Source: Lipingzhangella_A rawalii (lineage in GTDB: Bacteria > Actinomycetota > Actinomycetes > Streptosporangiales > Streptosporangiaceae). Taken from it: a stretch of DNA of 39,143 bases. The translations under genes were made by a program, and so were the position numbers. The notes beneath the pieces were generated by a model. It saw nothing but the letters and a program-made list of their open reading frames with translations, was not told where the DNA came from and ran no database searches. This document shows positions 16,155 to 24,998 of this stretch, piece after piece. The stretch is taken from NCBI RefSeq assembly GCF_031628175.1, contig NZ_JAVLVT010000012.1:1-39143 (forward strand), given 5' to 3'. Within the stretch, counting starts at the first letter, position 1. Every line of letters begins with the position of its first letter.

Positions 16155-17483
16155 ATGTCTGAGCAGCGCATCATCCGTCCCACCCCCATCAGCGGCTTCC
16201 CCGAGTGGACGCCGGAGATCAGGTCGGTGGAGCAGCGCTGGCTGGACCATATCCGTGCGGGGTTCGAACGCTACGGCTTCGGCTCGGTGGAGACTCCCTC
16301 GGTGGAGCCGCTGGACGTCCTCATGGCCAAGGGGGAGACCTCCAACGAGGTCTACACCCTGCACCGCCTCCAGGAGGACAACGCCGCCGACGACAGCGAA
16401 GCCCGCCTGGGCCTGCACTTCGACCTGACCGTGCCCTTCGCCCGGTATGCCGCCCAACACTTCAACGAGCTGGTCTTTCCGTTCAAGCGGTACCAGATTC
16501 AACGGGTGTGGCGCGGGGAACGGCCACAGGAGGGACGGTTCCGGGAGTTCACCCAGTGCGACATCGACGTCATCAATCCCGACGCGGTGCCCCTGCACTT
16601 CGACGCCGAACTGCCGCAGGTCGTCCACGAGGTCCTCGGCGGGCTGGACCTCCCCCCGTGGACACTACGGCTGAACAACCGCAAGGTACTTCAGGGCGTC
16701 TACTCCGGACTCGGAGTGACGGACCCACTGCCGGTACTGCGGGCCGTGGACAAGCTACACAAGATCGGCGCGGACGGGGTACGCCAAATCCTCGTCGACG
16801 AGCTGGGGATGGACACCGACCAGGCACGTGTGTGTCTGGACCTGGCCGAGATCAACGGACATGACACCTCGGTCGTGGACGAGGTCGCCAAGCTCGGGGT
16901 GAGTTCGGACCTCCTGACCGAGGGCCTGGACGAGCTGGCTTTCACTCTGGACGGGCTACGGGAGCTACCCACGAATACCGTGCTGGCTGACCTCTCCATC
17001 GCGCGCGGACTGGACTACTACACCGGCACCGTCTACGAAGCGACCTTCGACGAGGACCCCGGCTACGGCAGCATTGTGGCTGGGGGACGCTACGCCGACC
17101 TGGCAGGATCCTTTATCCGCCGCAGCCTGCCCGGAGTGGGTATCTCGATCGGCTTTACCCGCATCTTCGCCAAGCTCGTTGCGGAGGGCCGGGTGCTTGG
17201 GGGGCCACTGTCACCCGCCAGGGTGCTGGTCGTCGTTCCCAGTGCGGAGCGACGTGGCGAGGCTCGTGCCACCGCCGCACGGCTACGTGCACGCGGCATC
17301 GCCACCGAGATGTACCACCAGGCCGACAAGGTCAAGAAGCAGGTCCGCTACGCCTCCCGCAAGGGGATCGGCCACGTGTGGTTCCCCCCGTTCGCTGACG
17401 GCCATCCACACGAGGTCAAGGATCTGGCTACCGGAACCCAGAAGGAGACCGACCCGGACACCTGGCACCCCACCGAGCAGTAA
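16155..17483 (+). CDS. hisS: Histidyl-tRNA synthetase
   Basis: This 442-residue class II synthetase charges tRNA-His. The N-terminus PISGFPEW is typical of the actinobacterial HisS type. Motif 1 and the LGLHFDLTVPFARY block precede motif 2 (YQIQRVWRGERPQEGRFREFTQCDID). The histidine-specific HisA loop reads ARGLDYYTGTVYE, and motif 3 reads GVGISIGFTRI. A C-terminal anticodon-binding domain (about 330 to 430; VLVVVPSAERRGEARATAARLR) completes the protein. Unlike many bacteria, no hydrolase or relA-type neighbour is present. Whether a second hisS exists elsewhere cannot be seen. A GAGGAG stretch lies about 15 bases upstream of the ATG, a slightly long spacing. Confidence 0.95.
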   Translation: MSEQRIIRPTPISGFPEWTPEIRSVEQRWLDHIRAGFERYGFGSVETPSVEPLDVLMAKGETSNEVYTLHRLQEDNAADDSEARLGLHFDLTVPFARYAAQHFNELVFPFKRYQIQRVWRGERPQEGRFREFTQCDIDVINPDAVPLHFDAELPQVVHEVLGGLDLPPWTLRLNNRKVLQGVYSGLGVTDPLPVLRAVDKLHKIGADGVRQILVDELGMDTDQARVCLDLAEINGHDTSVVDEVAKLGVSSDLLTEGLDELAFTLDGLRELPTNTVLADLSIARGLDYYTGTVYEATFDEDPGYGSIVAGGRYADLAGSFIRRSLPGVGISIGFTRIFAKLVAEGRVLGGPLSPARVLVVVPSAERRGEARATAARLRARGIATEMYHQADKVKKQVRYASRKGIGHVWFPPFADGHPHEVKDLATGTQKETDPDTWHPTEQ

Positions 17484-17694
17484 CACAACCGGTTCTCTCA
17501 GCGAACAACCAGGGCACGTACGGGTCACCGACCGTCGTGGACCGAACCGATTTTTCCGGGACGCCCCCGCGGGGCGGATCGGATCGTACAATCGGCTCCA
17601 GCGAGTCCCCCTCCTCGCGTGCAGTACCAAGCCACGTCCGAAACGCCCCTGATCCGCCACTGTAAGGTGGGCGCGAGAGAGCTGGGCCACCCCC

Positions 17695-20256
17695 ATGGCA
17701 GTGCACACCACTCCGGCGCGCACCAACCTGCCGCTGGAACAGAGTAGTTTCGTCGGCCGCGAGCGTGACCTCAGCGACCTGTTACAGCTGTTACGCACCA
17801 GTCGCGTGGTGACCCTCTGCGGGGTCGGTGGAATCGGTAAGACCCGGTTGGCGCTGCGCGTAGCCGCGCAGGCAGCCAGTTCCTATCCGGACGGCGTGTG
17901 GCTCACCGAGCTCGCCGATGCCTCTGCACGCGAACATATCGTTTCCCGGATCGCCGCCTCGGTTGGGGTCGCCGAGGAGGGAAGTCGGCCGCTGGACGAG
18001 ACGCTTACCGACACCATCCGACCCCGGCGTCTCCTGCTGGTGCTGGACAACAGTGAACACGTGATCGGCGCGGTGGCCTCCCTGGTGACCGACCTGTTGA
18101 GCTCGTGTCCGGACGTGTCGGTCCTGATCACCAGCCGCGAGCCCGCCCGGATCAGCGGCGAGGCGGTCTGGCGCGTTCCGCCACTGGCCATCCCCCTATC
18201 CGACTCGACCGTCTCCGGCTGCACGCTGGGGTCCGACTCCGCACCCGACGGCACCGACTCCGAGGCTGTGCGACTGTTCCTGGACCGCGCCCGGGCCGTG
18301 AGCCAGGACTTCACCCCCACCCCGGAACAGCTGCGGATCGTGGCGGGAATCTGCCGGGTGTTGGACGGCATCCCGCTCGGAATCGAGCTCGCCGCGGCCC
18401 GGGTTCGGGTGCTGTCCCTGACGCAGATCGCCGAGCGGCTCGACGACCGGTTCCGGCTGTTACGAGCCACTGACCGGAACGCACCCGAACGGCAACAGAC
18501 CCTGCGCGCCGTTATCGACTGGAGTCACACCCTGCTCCCGGAAGCCGAACAGGTTCTCCTGCGGCGGCTGTCCGTCTTCGCCGGGTGGGACCTCGAACTC
18601 GCCGAGCTGGTCTGCGCCGACCCCGAGTACACGGTCGATGCCGCCGATTCGGCCGGCCCGGCCGGGAGCCGCGGTCCGCGCATCGCCAAGGAGGACATAC
18701 TCGACCTGCTTTCCTCCCTGGTGGACCGCTCCCTCGTGGTCCTCAGCGGCGAACACCACGGCCGGGCCCGGTACCGCATGCTGGACACCATCCGCGCCTA
18801 CGCGGCCGACCTCCTGCGCAACTCCGGAGAGGAACCCTTGTTCCGCGATCGGGTTCGGGCACACATGCTGGCACTCGCGGAGCAGGTAGCGCACAACACC
18901 GTACTGGGGACCGGAATTACCTGGCCGGAACGCTTCCAGATCTGGCATCGCGTCGTCGCCGAATACGACAACCTACGCGCGGCGATCACCTGGTCCTACG
19001 AACAGGGGGACATCAGCCACGGCCTGCGGTTCTGCGTGGCGCTGCGCCCGTACTGGATGGCCACCGGCCAGTTCGCCGAAGGGGCGTTGTGGACCGACCG
19101 GTTTCTGGAGGCTGCCACTGCGGCGGCGGTAGATCCCTGGCTGGTGGGCCAGGCCATGGTGCGGCGCGCGGAACTCGCCTTCGACCAGCAGGATCACTCG
19201 CTGGCCGAACGGCTGGGCGAGGAGGGGCTGCACCGCTGTCGAGCGGCGGGCGACACCCAGTCGGTTGCACTCGCACTGAACATTCTCGCGATGGTCGATA
19301 TGCGCGCGCACGCCCATATCCGTGCGCACGAGCGACTCCAGGAGGTTATTCGACTCACCGGAGGGGGGCGAGATCCGTGGAATGAGGGCATCGCCCATGG
19401 CACCGAGGGGGCCCTGGCCGCCCAGTTGGGAGATCTGGCCACGGCCAAGGACTACTTCGAGACGGCGCTGCGGATCCTGCGCGGGATCGACCACCGCTGG
19501 GGGGTGGGACGCACGCTGATCGGCCAGGGGATGGTTGCCGAGGCCGAAGGAGACCTGGGAGCGGCCGACCGGAGTTTCCGCGAGGCTCTCGAACTGCAAC
19601 GAAGTATCGGCGCGCCTCCGGAGCTGGCCCGATGCCTGGCGGGAATCGGACGTGTTGCCGCGCGGCGGGGGGACACCCATCAGGCACACGACTACCTCAG
19701 TGAGAGCCTACGGCTGAGCTACAGCACCGGTCAGCGCATGGGGGTGGCCCGTGGCCTCTCCGCTCTCGCCGAACTCGCCCATCAGCAGGGGCGTCACGGG
19801 GTCGCACACCGCCTGGCCGGTGCGGGAGCCGCTATTCGCGAACGGTCCGGTCTCCCCCGATCCCGACGAATCTGGCTGAACGAGGCGGATACGCGGGACC
19901 CCCGGGCTCACCGGCACTGGGCCGATGGACGCTCCATGTCGATCGACGACGCGGTTGCGCTGGCGCTGCGCTTCGGCCGTGAACCCGGATCCCCGTCGGA
20001 CGCCGGCACCTACACCGACACCGACCAGAGTGTCACCGAGGAGGCGTCCACCGGCGCCGAACCCCAGCTGCTGACAGCTCGGGAACTGGAGATCGCGGCT
20101 CTCATCGCGGAGGGGCTGAGCAACCGAGGAATCGCCGAACGTCTGTTCATCAGCCCGGCGACGGTGGCTCGACACGTCGCCAACATCCACACCAAGCTGG
20201 ACTTTCACTCCCGCACCCAGATCGCCACGTGGATCACCCACCAGCATCGGGACTGA
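17695..20256 (+). CDS. Large ATP-binding LuxR-family regulator (NB-ARC/TPR/HTH)
   Basis: The protein (853 aa) opens with an AfsR/LAL-like NTPase. The entry motif is SSFVGRERDL, Walker A is GVGGIGKT at 43 to 50, Walker B is LLLVLDN at 113 to 119, the sensor region is VLITSREP, and LDGIPLGIELAAARVRVLS follows. A helical repeat region with TPR-like units spans about 400 to 720. A LuxR-type helix-turn-helix closes it at about 795 to 850 (LTARELEIAALIAEGLSNRGIAERLFISPATVARHVANIHTKL). This STAND-type design senses a ligand through the repeats and switches DNA binding by nucleotide exchange. Such regulators often govern secondary metabolism or antibiotic response in actinomycetes. No obvious target gene is adjacent. 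Confidence 0.92.
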   Translation: MAVHTTPARTNLPLEQSSFVGRERDLSDLLQLLRTSRVVTLCGVGGIGKTRLALRVAAQAASSYPDGVWLTELADASAREHIVSRIAASVGVAEEGSRPLDETLTDTIRPRRLLLVLDNSEHVIGAVASLVTDLLSSCPDVSVLITSREPARISGEAVWRVPPLAIPLSDSTVSGCTLGSDSAPDGTDSEAVRLFLDRARAVSQDFTPTPEQLRIVAGICRVLDGIPLGIELAAARVRVLSLTQIAERLDDRFRLLRATDRNAPERQQTLRAVIDWSHTLLPEAEQVLLRRLSVFAGWDLELAELVCADPEYTVDAADSAGPAGSRGPRIAKEDILDLLSSLVDRSLVVLSGEHHGRARYRMLDTIRAYAADLLRNSGEEPLFRDRVRAHMLALAEQVAHNTVLGTGITWPERFQIWHRVVAEYDNLRAAITWSYEQGDISHGLRFCVALRPYWMATGQFAEGALWTDRFLEAATAAAVDPWLVGQAMVRRAELAFDQQDHSLAERLGEEGLHRCRAAGDTQSVALALNILAMVDMRAHAHIRAHERLQEVIRLTGGGRDPWNEGIAHGTEGALAAQLGDLATAKDYFETALRILRGIDHRWGVGRTLIGQGMVAEAEGDLGAADRSFREALELQRSIGAPPELARCLAGIGRVAARRGDTHQAHDYLSESLRLSYSTGQRMGVARGLSALAELAHQQGRHGVAHRLAGAGAAIRERSGLPRSRRIWLNEADTRDPRAHRHWADGRSMSIDDAVALALRFGREPGSPSDAGTYTDTDQSVTEEASTGAEPQLLTARELEIAALIAEGLSNRGIAERLFISPATVARHVANIHTKLDFHSRTQIATWITHQHRD

Positions 20257-20288
20257 ACGGCGATTTCACATCCTGACCAGTGCTCCTC

Positions 20289-20510
20289 GGTGGGGCGGGA
20301 GCGGTTGACCGGGACGTCGATCCGCCAGCTCTGCCAGCGGGCGGATGTGTGGGCCGCAGCCGTGGTGGACCATCTCGGCGCCCACGGGCTCTCGGTCGTA
20401 CCCGCCGTGTGACGCTCGCTGCCGAGCTGGCTTTTCAGAGACCAGATGATGACCTCGGTGCGTTGGCACCGCCGGTTGGGGAAGCCCGGACCGCGCTTCG
20501 TCTCCACTTT
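20289..20510 (-). pseudogene. C-terminal remnant of an actinobacterial IS transposase (IS982-like)
   Basis: Read leftward, this stretch encodes EVIIWSLKSQLGSERHTA, and about 20 residues later WQSWRIDVPVNRS. These resemble, from memory, the C-terminal WTLKxQLGLExHGxRTPAG…IWHNWLIGAPVKRSL of actinomycete IS982-type transposases. No catalytic DDE domain or terminal repeats are present. Conserved arginine and leucine residues are substituted, so it is decayed. The remainder of 20257 to 21111 holds no gene I can support. Confidence 0.45.
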
Positions 20511-21001
20511 CGGGGCACATGACGGTACGGCCGCGGGCGGAGCGCCTGACGGCAGTCCCCCAGCTCCCCCCACGACGGTGAATGTGGTACGGGCTCATGG
20601 GAGTATCGCTCAACCACCCCGCAGACATTCCACACAAGCTGGGTGATGGCGTCCCCGTCCTGGCTCATCCCCTCGGGAGTGACCGGACCCCGGGCGGACC
20701 TACACGGTCCTGTCGTCCCGGCCCCGAACAAGCTACACATCCCAGACCGAAATTACATACGGCTCTGCACAGGACAGTGGATGTCCGAACCGGCCGGCGA
20801 GAACTACGGTCAGTTGTGTTGCTGGCACGAGGTCCGCCCACCCGGCGCCGCAACCGGTGTAGCGAGGATCGCGAATACCACCGTGGTTCATCTCGACCTG
20901 CCGCAGGGATTACGGGGGCCGTGCGGGAGGAGGACGCCGGCGCCGCAGGAGAGGCGGAGCCCAGACCCAGCCACCGTCGCCCGCCGTGGTGACGGTCAGA
21001 C

Positions 21002-21040
21002 CCCGGGCTCGCTACGCGGAGGGGGCGTGGTGAGCCCGGG
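21002..21040. other. Strong 15-bp hairpin upstream of the AMP-binding-like gene
   Basis: CCCGGGCTC (21002–21010) pairs with GAGCCCGGG (21032–21040). The next six bases can continue the stem with two G·U pairs, leaving a 9-base loop. It lies 72 bases before the next start codon, so it may be a terminator for readthrough or a 5' leader structure. No U-tract follows. Confidence 0.45.
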
Positions 21041-21111
21041 CCCACATCTACATACCTGCCTACACACTCCTGTGGATGCGGAGGCCAGCTGTGAACCCTA
21101 GCGTCGTTCCC

Positions 21112-21951
21112 ATGGACCAGTGCCCCTCTGCCACCCCCAGCGCGGGCCCGCACAGTTCGATGCTCGGGGGACTGCTCGACCAGCTGCACTCCCTGCGGGA
21201 CCGGCCGACGGTCGTCGATCCCTACACCGGGTGGATCACCGCCACACAGCTCGCAGGCTGGATTCGGGACGGTGCCCGGGGGCTGGTCAGTCGGGGCTTG
21301 CTTCCCGAGGACACGGTCGGGGTCCTGGCCCCGCCGGGGAGCGAACGCCTGGTGGGCAAGCTAGCGATCCTCACGGCCGGGGGCATCGCACTGCCCATGG
21401 AACTTCGCACGGATCCGGAGCTTCTGGTGCGGGCGCTACTGGAAACCGACACGCGCATGATGCTCGCCGGAACGGGGACCGGAGGTTCGGCCCTGGCGCT
21501 GGCGGAGCGCTCGCGGGTTCGCCAGGTGATCGCTTTCGAGAGCGACGTTCCCGGAACCACCGCCCTCAGTGACGTACTTCTCTGCGCACCGCATCCCGGA
21601 GAGTACGATCCGGACCATGTCCTGTTCGACAACGGTATTCGAATCCACCCCACAGTGGTGTCCAGCAGCCCAAGCTCAGAAGCGATGCCACCGCGCACCT
21701 CCTCCTGGCTGTACCGGAATCCGGAGCTGACCGAGCTGGTCAACCATATCGACCGTACGCTCCGAATCACCGGAGAAGACGTGGTGGCCGTGAGCACGGC
21801 GGTGCCGGAACCGGAACGCACCGCACTGTCCGTGCTGGCACTCCGACGTGGAGCGCGCGTGCTGCTCGCTTCGACCACGAGCGGGGACGACCTGGAGAAG
21901 TTTCAACACCGGGATCGAGCGACCGTGCGTGACCTGGCCCGAGTTTCCTGA
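21112..21951 (+). CDS. Half-length ANL (AMP-binding) superfamily protein lacking the P-loop
   Basis: The protein (279 aa) resembles the N-terminal part of acyl-CoA synthetases and adenylation domains. TATQLAGWIRDGARGLVSRGLLPEDTVGVLAPPGSERLVGKLAILTAGGIALPME matches the early helix-strand core. TGEDVVAVSTAVPEP…ALSVLALRRGARVLLA matches the region after the P-loop. Where the YTSGTTGxPKG nucleotide loop should stand, the sequence reads FDNGIRIHPTVVSSS, so ATP binding is unlikely. The catalytic C-terminal half is absent, and no frameshifted continuation is seen downstream. It could be a regulatory paralogue or a pseudogene in progress. The frame is intact and the codon use is normal. ATG 21112 is used; an upstream ATG at 21076 is possible. 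Confidence 0.65.
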   Translation: MDQCPSATPSAGPHSSMLGGLLDQLHSLRDRPTVVDPYTGWITATQLAGWIRDGARGLVSRGLLPEDTVGVLAPPGSERLVGKLAILTAGGIALPMELRTDPELLVRALLETDTRMMLAGTGTGGSALALAERSRVRQVIAFESDVPGTTALSDVLLCAPHPGEYDPDHVLFDNGIRIHPTVVSSSPSSEAMPPRTSSWLYRNPELTELVNHIDRTLRITGEDVVAVSTAVPEPERTALSVLALRRGARVLLASTTSGDDLEKFQHRDRATVRDLARVS

Positions 21952-22068
21952 CGAGGGGAGGTACGGACCGGTTTCGCGGTTCGGCGCCAGTGTGGCCGAT
22001 CCGTGACATGGAACCCTGGGTCCCTCCACCGGCGAACGGTTGACCGGGGTACCGGACGTGGTGGAGCG

Positions 22069-22635
22069 TCAGGGCCGGACACCCTGCCGCTGCACAACCC
22101 CGTCCTCCCCATCATCGGGGGTCTGGGGCACCAAATCGATCTCGAACCACGCGACGTGACTGGCCTCGGTGTGATATTCGCCGCTGCGCGAGGTGCAGCT
22201 GTCCACAATGAGCTGTCCCCGACCGAAGGTGTCCTCCCCCGCACGCAGAGGGTGTGGTTCCGCAACCGAGCGGTGGCCCTGGTCGGCGACGGCAACGCGC
22301 AGCCGTTGGGCGTCCAGACGCAGGAAGAGGGTCATCACACCGCCGATCTCGCCGGAGCGGGAGTGCAGAAGCGCGTTGGTGGCGAGTTCGCTCGTGGCCA
22401 GTTCGGTGTCGTCGAGCACGGTTCTCGGGATCGGGGGCCGCCCACTGGAGGCCCCACGGGCTTCGGTGAGGAACTCCCGCACCCGCGAACGGATCGAGCG
22501 AACAGCGGTCATACTTCCCGCGCAGCTCCACACCGTGTGATCCGAGATCGTGTCGCCGAACTCCCCCTCGTCCAGAGCGGGAGCATCCGCCGTGGTCCAC
22601 CCGAGCGGCCCGGTCTCACACATCAGATCTCCCAT
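22069..22635 (-). CDS. Stand-alone RsbW/anti-sigma-type ATP-binding protein
   Basis: The protein (188 aa) contains a HATPase_c_2 domain of the kind found in anti-sigma factor kinases and the many actinomycete ATP-binding regulators. The N-box reads DTELATSELATNALLHS and the G1 box reads LRVAVADQGHRS. A G2-like GRGQLIVDSCTSRSG segment follows. The first ~45 residues are acidic and have no family match. These proteins usually partner an anti-anti-sigma factor (STAS) or a PP2C phosphatase, neither of which is adjacent. An in-frame start at 22671 would add 12 residues; ATG 22635 is preferred. It is convergent with the ANL-like gene, with about 117 bases between. Confidence 0.85.
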   Translation of the reverse strand: MGDLMCETGPLGWTTADAPALDEGEFGDTISDHTVWSCAGSMTAVRSIRSRVREFLTEARGASSGRPPIPRTVLDDTELATSELATNALLHSRSGEIGGVMTLFLRLDAQRLRVAVADQGHRSVAEPHPLRAGEDTFGRGQLIVDSCTSRSGEYHTEASHVAWFEIDLVPQTPDDGEDGVVQRQGVRP

Positions 22636-22846
22636 CAGCAGGCCCTCCCGGCTGGTGCGTGCCCGAGCCACGACCAGCCACGCGCATCGTTACCACCCCA
22701 ACACACCGCCAAATCCAGGATCCGGGTGGCCCCCCGGTACGCGCGCGCGTGGCACGGCAGCACCTGGGCAAAGAATCCGAAAAGCCCAGGCACAGGATGG
22801 GTGTTGCGTCCCCAGGGATGGTGGTTCGCGTCTCCCCGCCGGATTA

Positions 22847-22865
22847 TGCAATGATAATCATTTCC
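22847..22865. promoter_or_regulatory. Fur/Zur-type box upstream of the CooC-like gene
   Basis: AATGATAATCATT (22850–22862) is a perfect 13-base palindrome and matches the centre of the classical 19-base Fur box at 14 of 19 positions over the whole window. Actinobacterial Zur sites share this TGATAATCATT core. It lies about 60 bases upstream of the start codon and overlaps a possible -10 (GATAAT). Metal-dependent repression is therefore likely, though the metal is uncertain. Confidence 0.6.
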
Positions 22866-22924
22866 GATATCATGCTCGGTGAGTTTCCATCCAGGCACCA
22901 AACGTAATCAATGAAGGAGGCCTG

Positions 22925-23878
22925 ATGAAGGTCGCGTTCGTCGGCAAGGGAGGCAGTGGCAAGACCACCCTGTCCGCGCTGTACTGTCGGTACCTCGCCA
23001 GCCTCGACCTGCCGGTTGTCGCGATTGACGCCGACATCAACCAACACCTCGGTGCCGCCCTCGGCGCCGACGAGGATCAGCTCGACGCCACTCCGGCCAT
23101 GGGATCCCACATCACGGAGCTCAAGGAGCTGTTGCGGGGAGACAATCCCCGAATCGCCTCGGCGGAGGAGATGGTGAAAACCACCCCGCCCGGGGCGGGC
23201 TCCACCCTGGTGCCCTTCCCGGGCGACAATCCCGTTCACAACCGCTTCGGGTATGACGTGGACGGAATCACCCTGATGCGCACCGGACCGTTCAGCGAGG
23301 ACGATCTTGGAGTGGCCTGCTACCACTCCAAGGTGGGGGCGGTGGAGCTCTACCTCAACCACCTGGTGGACTCCGCCGACGGACACGTCGTGGTTGACAT
23401 GACCGCGGGCGCCGACGCGTTCGCCTCCGGCCTGTTTACCCGCTTCGACGTCACCTTCCTGGTCGCCGAGCCCACGCTACGCGGGGTCAGTGTCTTCGAA
23501 CAGTACGCCGAGTACGCCCGCGACCATGAGGTCACCATCCATGTGGTCGGTAACAAGGTACACACAGCCGAGGACATGGAGTTCCTGCGCGAACACGTCG
23601 GCGATGCGCTGGCCGTGTGTGTGGGCCCGTCCGACTACGTTCGCGCCCTGGAGAAGGGGCGCCGCCCGGCTTTCGAGACACTCGAAGACGAGAATCTCAA
23701 GGCCCTGGCCTGGATGCGGGACGTCGTCGACGCAACCCCCCAGGACTGGCCGCGGTTCACACGCCAAGCGGTCGAGTTCCATCTGCGCAACGCCAGGAAG
23801 TGGGCCAACGCGGCGACCGGAACAGACCTCACCCAACAGGTGGACCCCACATTCGTTATGGGGCCCGAGAGCCGGTGA
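22925..23878 (+). CDS. CooC-like P-loop ATPase
   Basis: This 317-residue protein is a MinD/ArsA-type ATPase closest in style to CooC, the ATPase that matures nickel CO dehydrogenase. The deviant Walker A is KGGSGKTT at 8 to 15, with both signature lysines. AIDADINQH follows (switch I), and VVVDMTAGADAFASGLF is the Walker B/switch II region. The C-terminal ~80 residues carry no motif I know. The start has an excellent AAGGAGG site. No nickel CO dehydrogenase gene is in the window, so the metalloprotein it serves is unknown. The Fur/Zur-like box upstream suggests a part in metal trafficking or insertion under metal limitation. Confidence 0.85.
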   Translation: MKVAFVGKGGSGKTTLSALYCRYLASLDLPVVAIDADINQHLGAALGADEDQLDATPAMGSHITELKELLRGDNPRIASAEEMVKTTPPGAGSTLVPFPGDNPVHNRFGYDVDGITLMRTGPFSEDDLGVACYHSKVGAVELYLNHLVDSADGHVVVDMTAGADAFASGLFTRFDVTFLVAEPTLRGVSVFEQYAEYARDHEVTIHVVGNKVHTAEDMEFLREHVGDALAVCVGPSDYVRALEKGRRPAFETLEDENLKALAWMRDVVDATPQDWPRFTRQAVEFHLRNARKWANAATGTDLTQQVDPTFVMGPESR

Positions 23879-23963
23879 CCCTACGTCGAGCAGACTCCTC
23901 CATATCGTTCGTCGAGGTCAGCCAGAAACGGCATGGAGGCGCTATACCGACACCGGTATCCCG

Positions 23964-24004
23964 CCGGTCTCGCCTCGACCACGCGAGCATCGAGGCGAGA
24001 CCGG
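23964..24004 (+). terminator. Hairpin after the CooC-like gene
   Basis: CCGGTCTCGCCTCGA (23964–23978) pairs perfectly over 15 bp with 23990–24004, with an 11-base loop, followed by TTGTCGGTTCT. It starts 86 bases after the stop codon and lies between convergent genes. Confidence 0.7.
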
Positions 24005-24091
24005 TTGTCGGTTCTCGCGTAGCGTCGTCGGTGTGCGGGACCGTCCACGAAACCGCCTAAGGCAACACCGCCGGGGACACGGGCTCCCAAC

Positions 24092-24937
24092 CTAGAACAG
24101 CACCGTCATGACCGAGCCCACCTCCCGAAAACCGACGTGGCGATACACCGCCCGGGCTCGGGAGTTGAAATCGTTCACGTAGAGGGTCACCCGGGGGGCG
24201 TACTCGGCGAGTGCGATCCGCACCACCTGCGCCATCCCGGGAGCGGCATGGTTACGCCCCCGGAACTCCGGGTGGACCCACACGCCCTGGATCTGGCAGG
24301 CGTGCGGAGTTACCGCCCCAATCTCGGCCTTGAACACCACCTGACCGTCCTCGATCCGGGCCAGGCTCCGGCCAGAACGGATCAGTTCCTCGATCCGGGC
24401 TCGGTAGAGGGCTGCCGTGCCGCCCACATCCGGGCGCACCCCCACCTCCTCGGTGAACATCGCCACACACGCCGGATAGAGCACGTCGAACTCCTCGGCG
24501 CGCACCCGCCGCACCATGGGGTCGGGTTCCACCGCCGGGGCTGGTGCATCCAGCTCCAGCACCGGCTGCCGAGGCCGAACCTCACGTGCCGGTCCCCAGG
24601 CCGGCGCCAAACGCCGCCACAGCTCGGTAACCGTGTCCACCGGGCCCACGATCGAGGAACAGCGACGTCCACGGCTGCGGGCATGGGCCGCGAAGACACG
24701 CACAGCCTCGGGTCCGGCGTTCACCGGGACCAGGTTTGCTCCCGAGTAGCACAGTGCACTGAGCGCACCACCGTCATCCACGGCCCACAGTTCCGCCTGA
24801 AGTCGCTGCGGGTCCACTCCGGCAGCACGCACCCGGGAGCTCACGAATACGTTGCCGACCGGGTCCCGGTCCAACAACCGCTGCACCTCGGGATAGTCGC
24901 CGGGCCGGACGACCCGCACGGGTGAGACACCGAGCAT
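24092..24937 (-). CDS. GNAT-family N-acetyltransferase with N-terminal DUF4081
   Basis: The protein (281 aa) has two halves. The first (about 1 to 130) matches DUF4081 (NVFVSSRVRAAGVD, LVPVNAG, IVGPVDTV). The second is a GNAT domain with the acetyl-CoA pyrophosphate loop around GVWVHPEFRGRNHAAPGM and a C-terminal VNDFNSRARAVYRHVGFREVG. Members are conserved next to ispG in actinobacteria, and the acetyl acceptor is not known. It follows ispG on the same strand by 61 bases, but a hairpin stands between them. Its expression relative to ispG may therefore be reduced. Confidence 0.9.
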   Translation of the reverse strand: MLGVSPVRVVRPGDYPEVQRLLDRDPVGNVFVSSRVRAAGVDPQRLQAELWAVDDGGALSALCYSGANLVPVNAGPEAVRVFAAHARSRGRRCSSIVGPVDTVTELWRRLAPAWGPAREVRPRQPVLELDAPAPAVEPDPMVRRVRAEEFDVLYPACVAMFTEEVGVRPDVGGTAALYRARIEELIRSGRSLARIEDGQVVFKAEIGAVTPHACQIQGVWVHPEFRGRNHAAPGMAQVVRIALAEYAPRVTLYVNDFNSRARAVYRHVGFREVGSVMTVLF

Positions 24938-24952
24938 GCCTCATCACCCCCA

Positions 24953-24989
24953 CCTCACCTGGGCTGGTCACCTGCCAGCCTAGGTGAGG
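24953..24989 (-). terminator. Hairpin between ispG and the GNAT gene
   Basis: CCTCACCTGGGCTGG (24953–24967) pairs with CCAGCCTAGGTGAGG (24975–24989), 15 positions with one G·U pair on the plus-strand reading and a 7-base loop. Placed within a same-strand gene pair, it may partly end ispG transcripts or protect the upstream mRNA. It lies very close to the GNAT start codon. Confidence 0.6.
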
Positions 24990-24998
24990 ACGTGACCG

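Noticed and set aside
17560..17577. Small hairpin CGCCCC-CGC-GGGGCG considered as a hisS terminator
   Set aside because: The stem is only six pairs and the T-run precedes it on the plus strand, so it does not fit an intrinsic terminator in either direction.
20643..21101. Plus-strand frame of 152 codons after the IS remnant
   Set aside because: No family match and no ribosome site; several frames overlap here on both strands.
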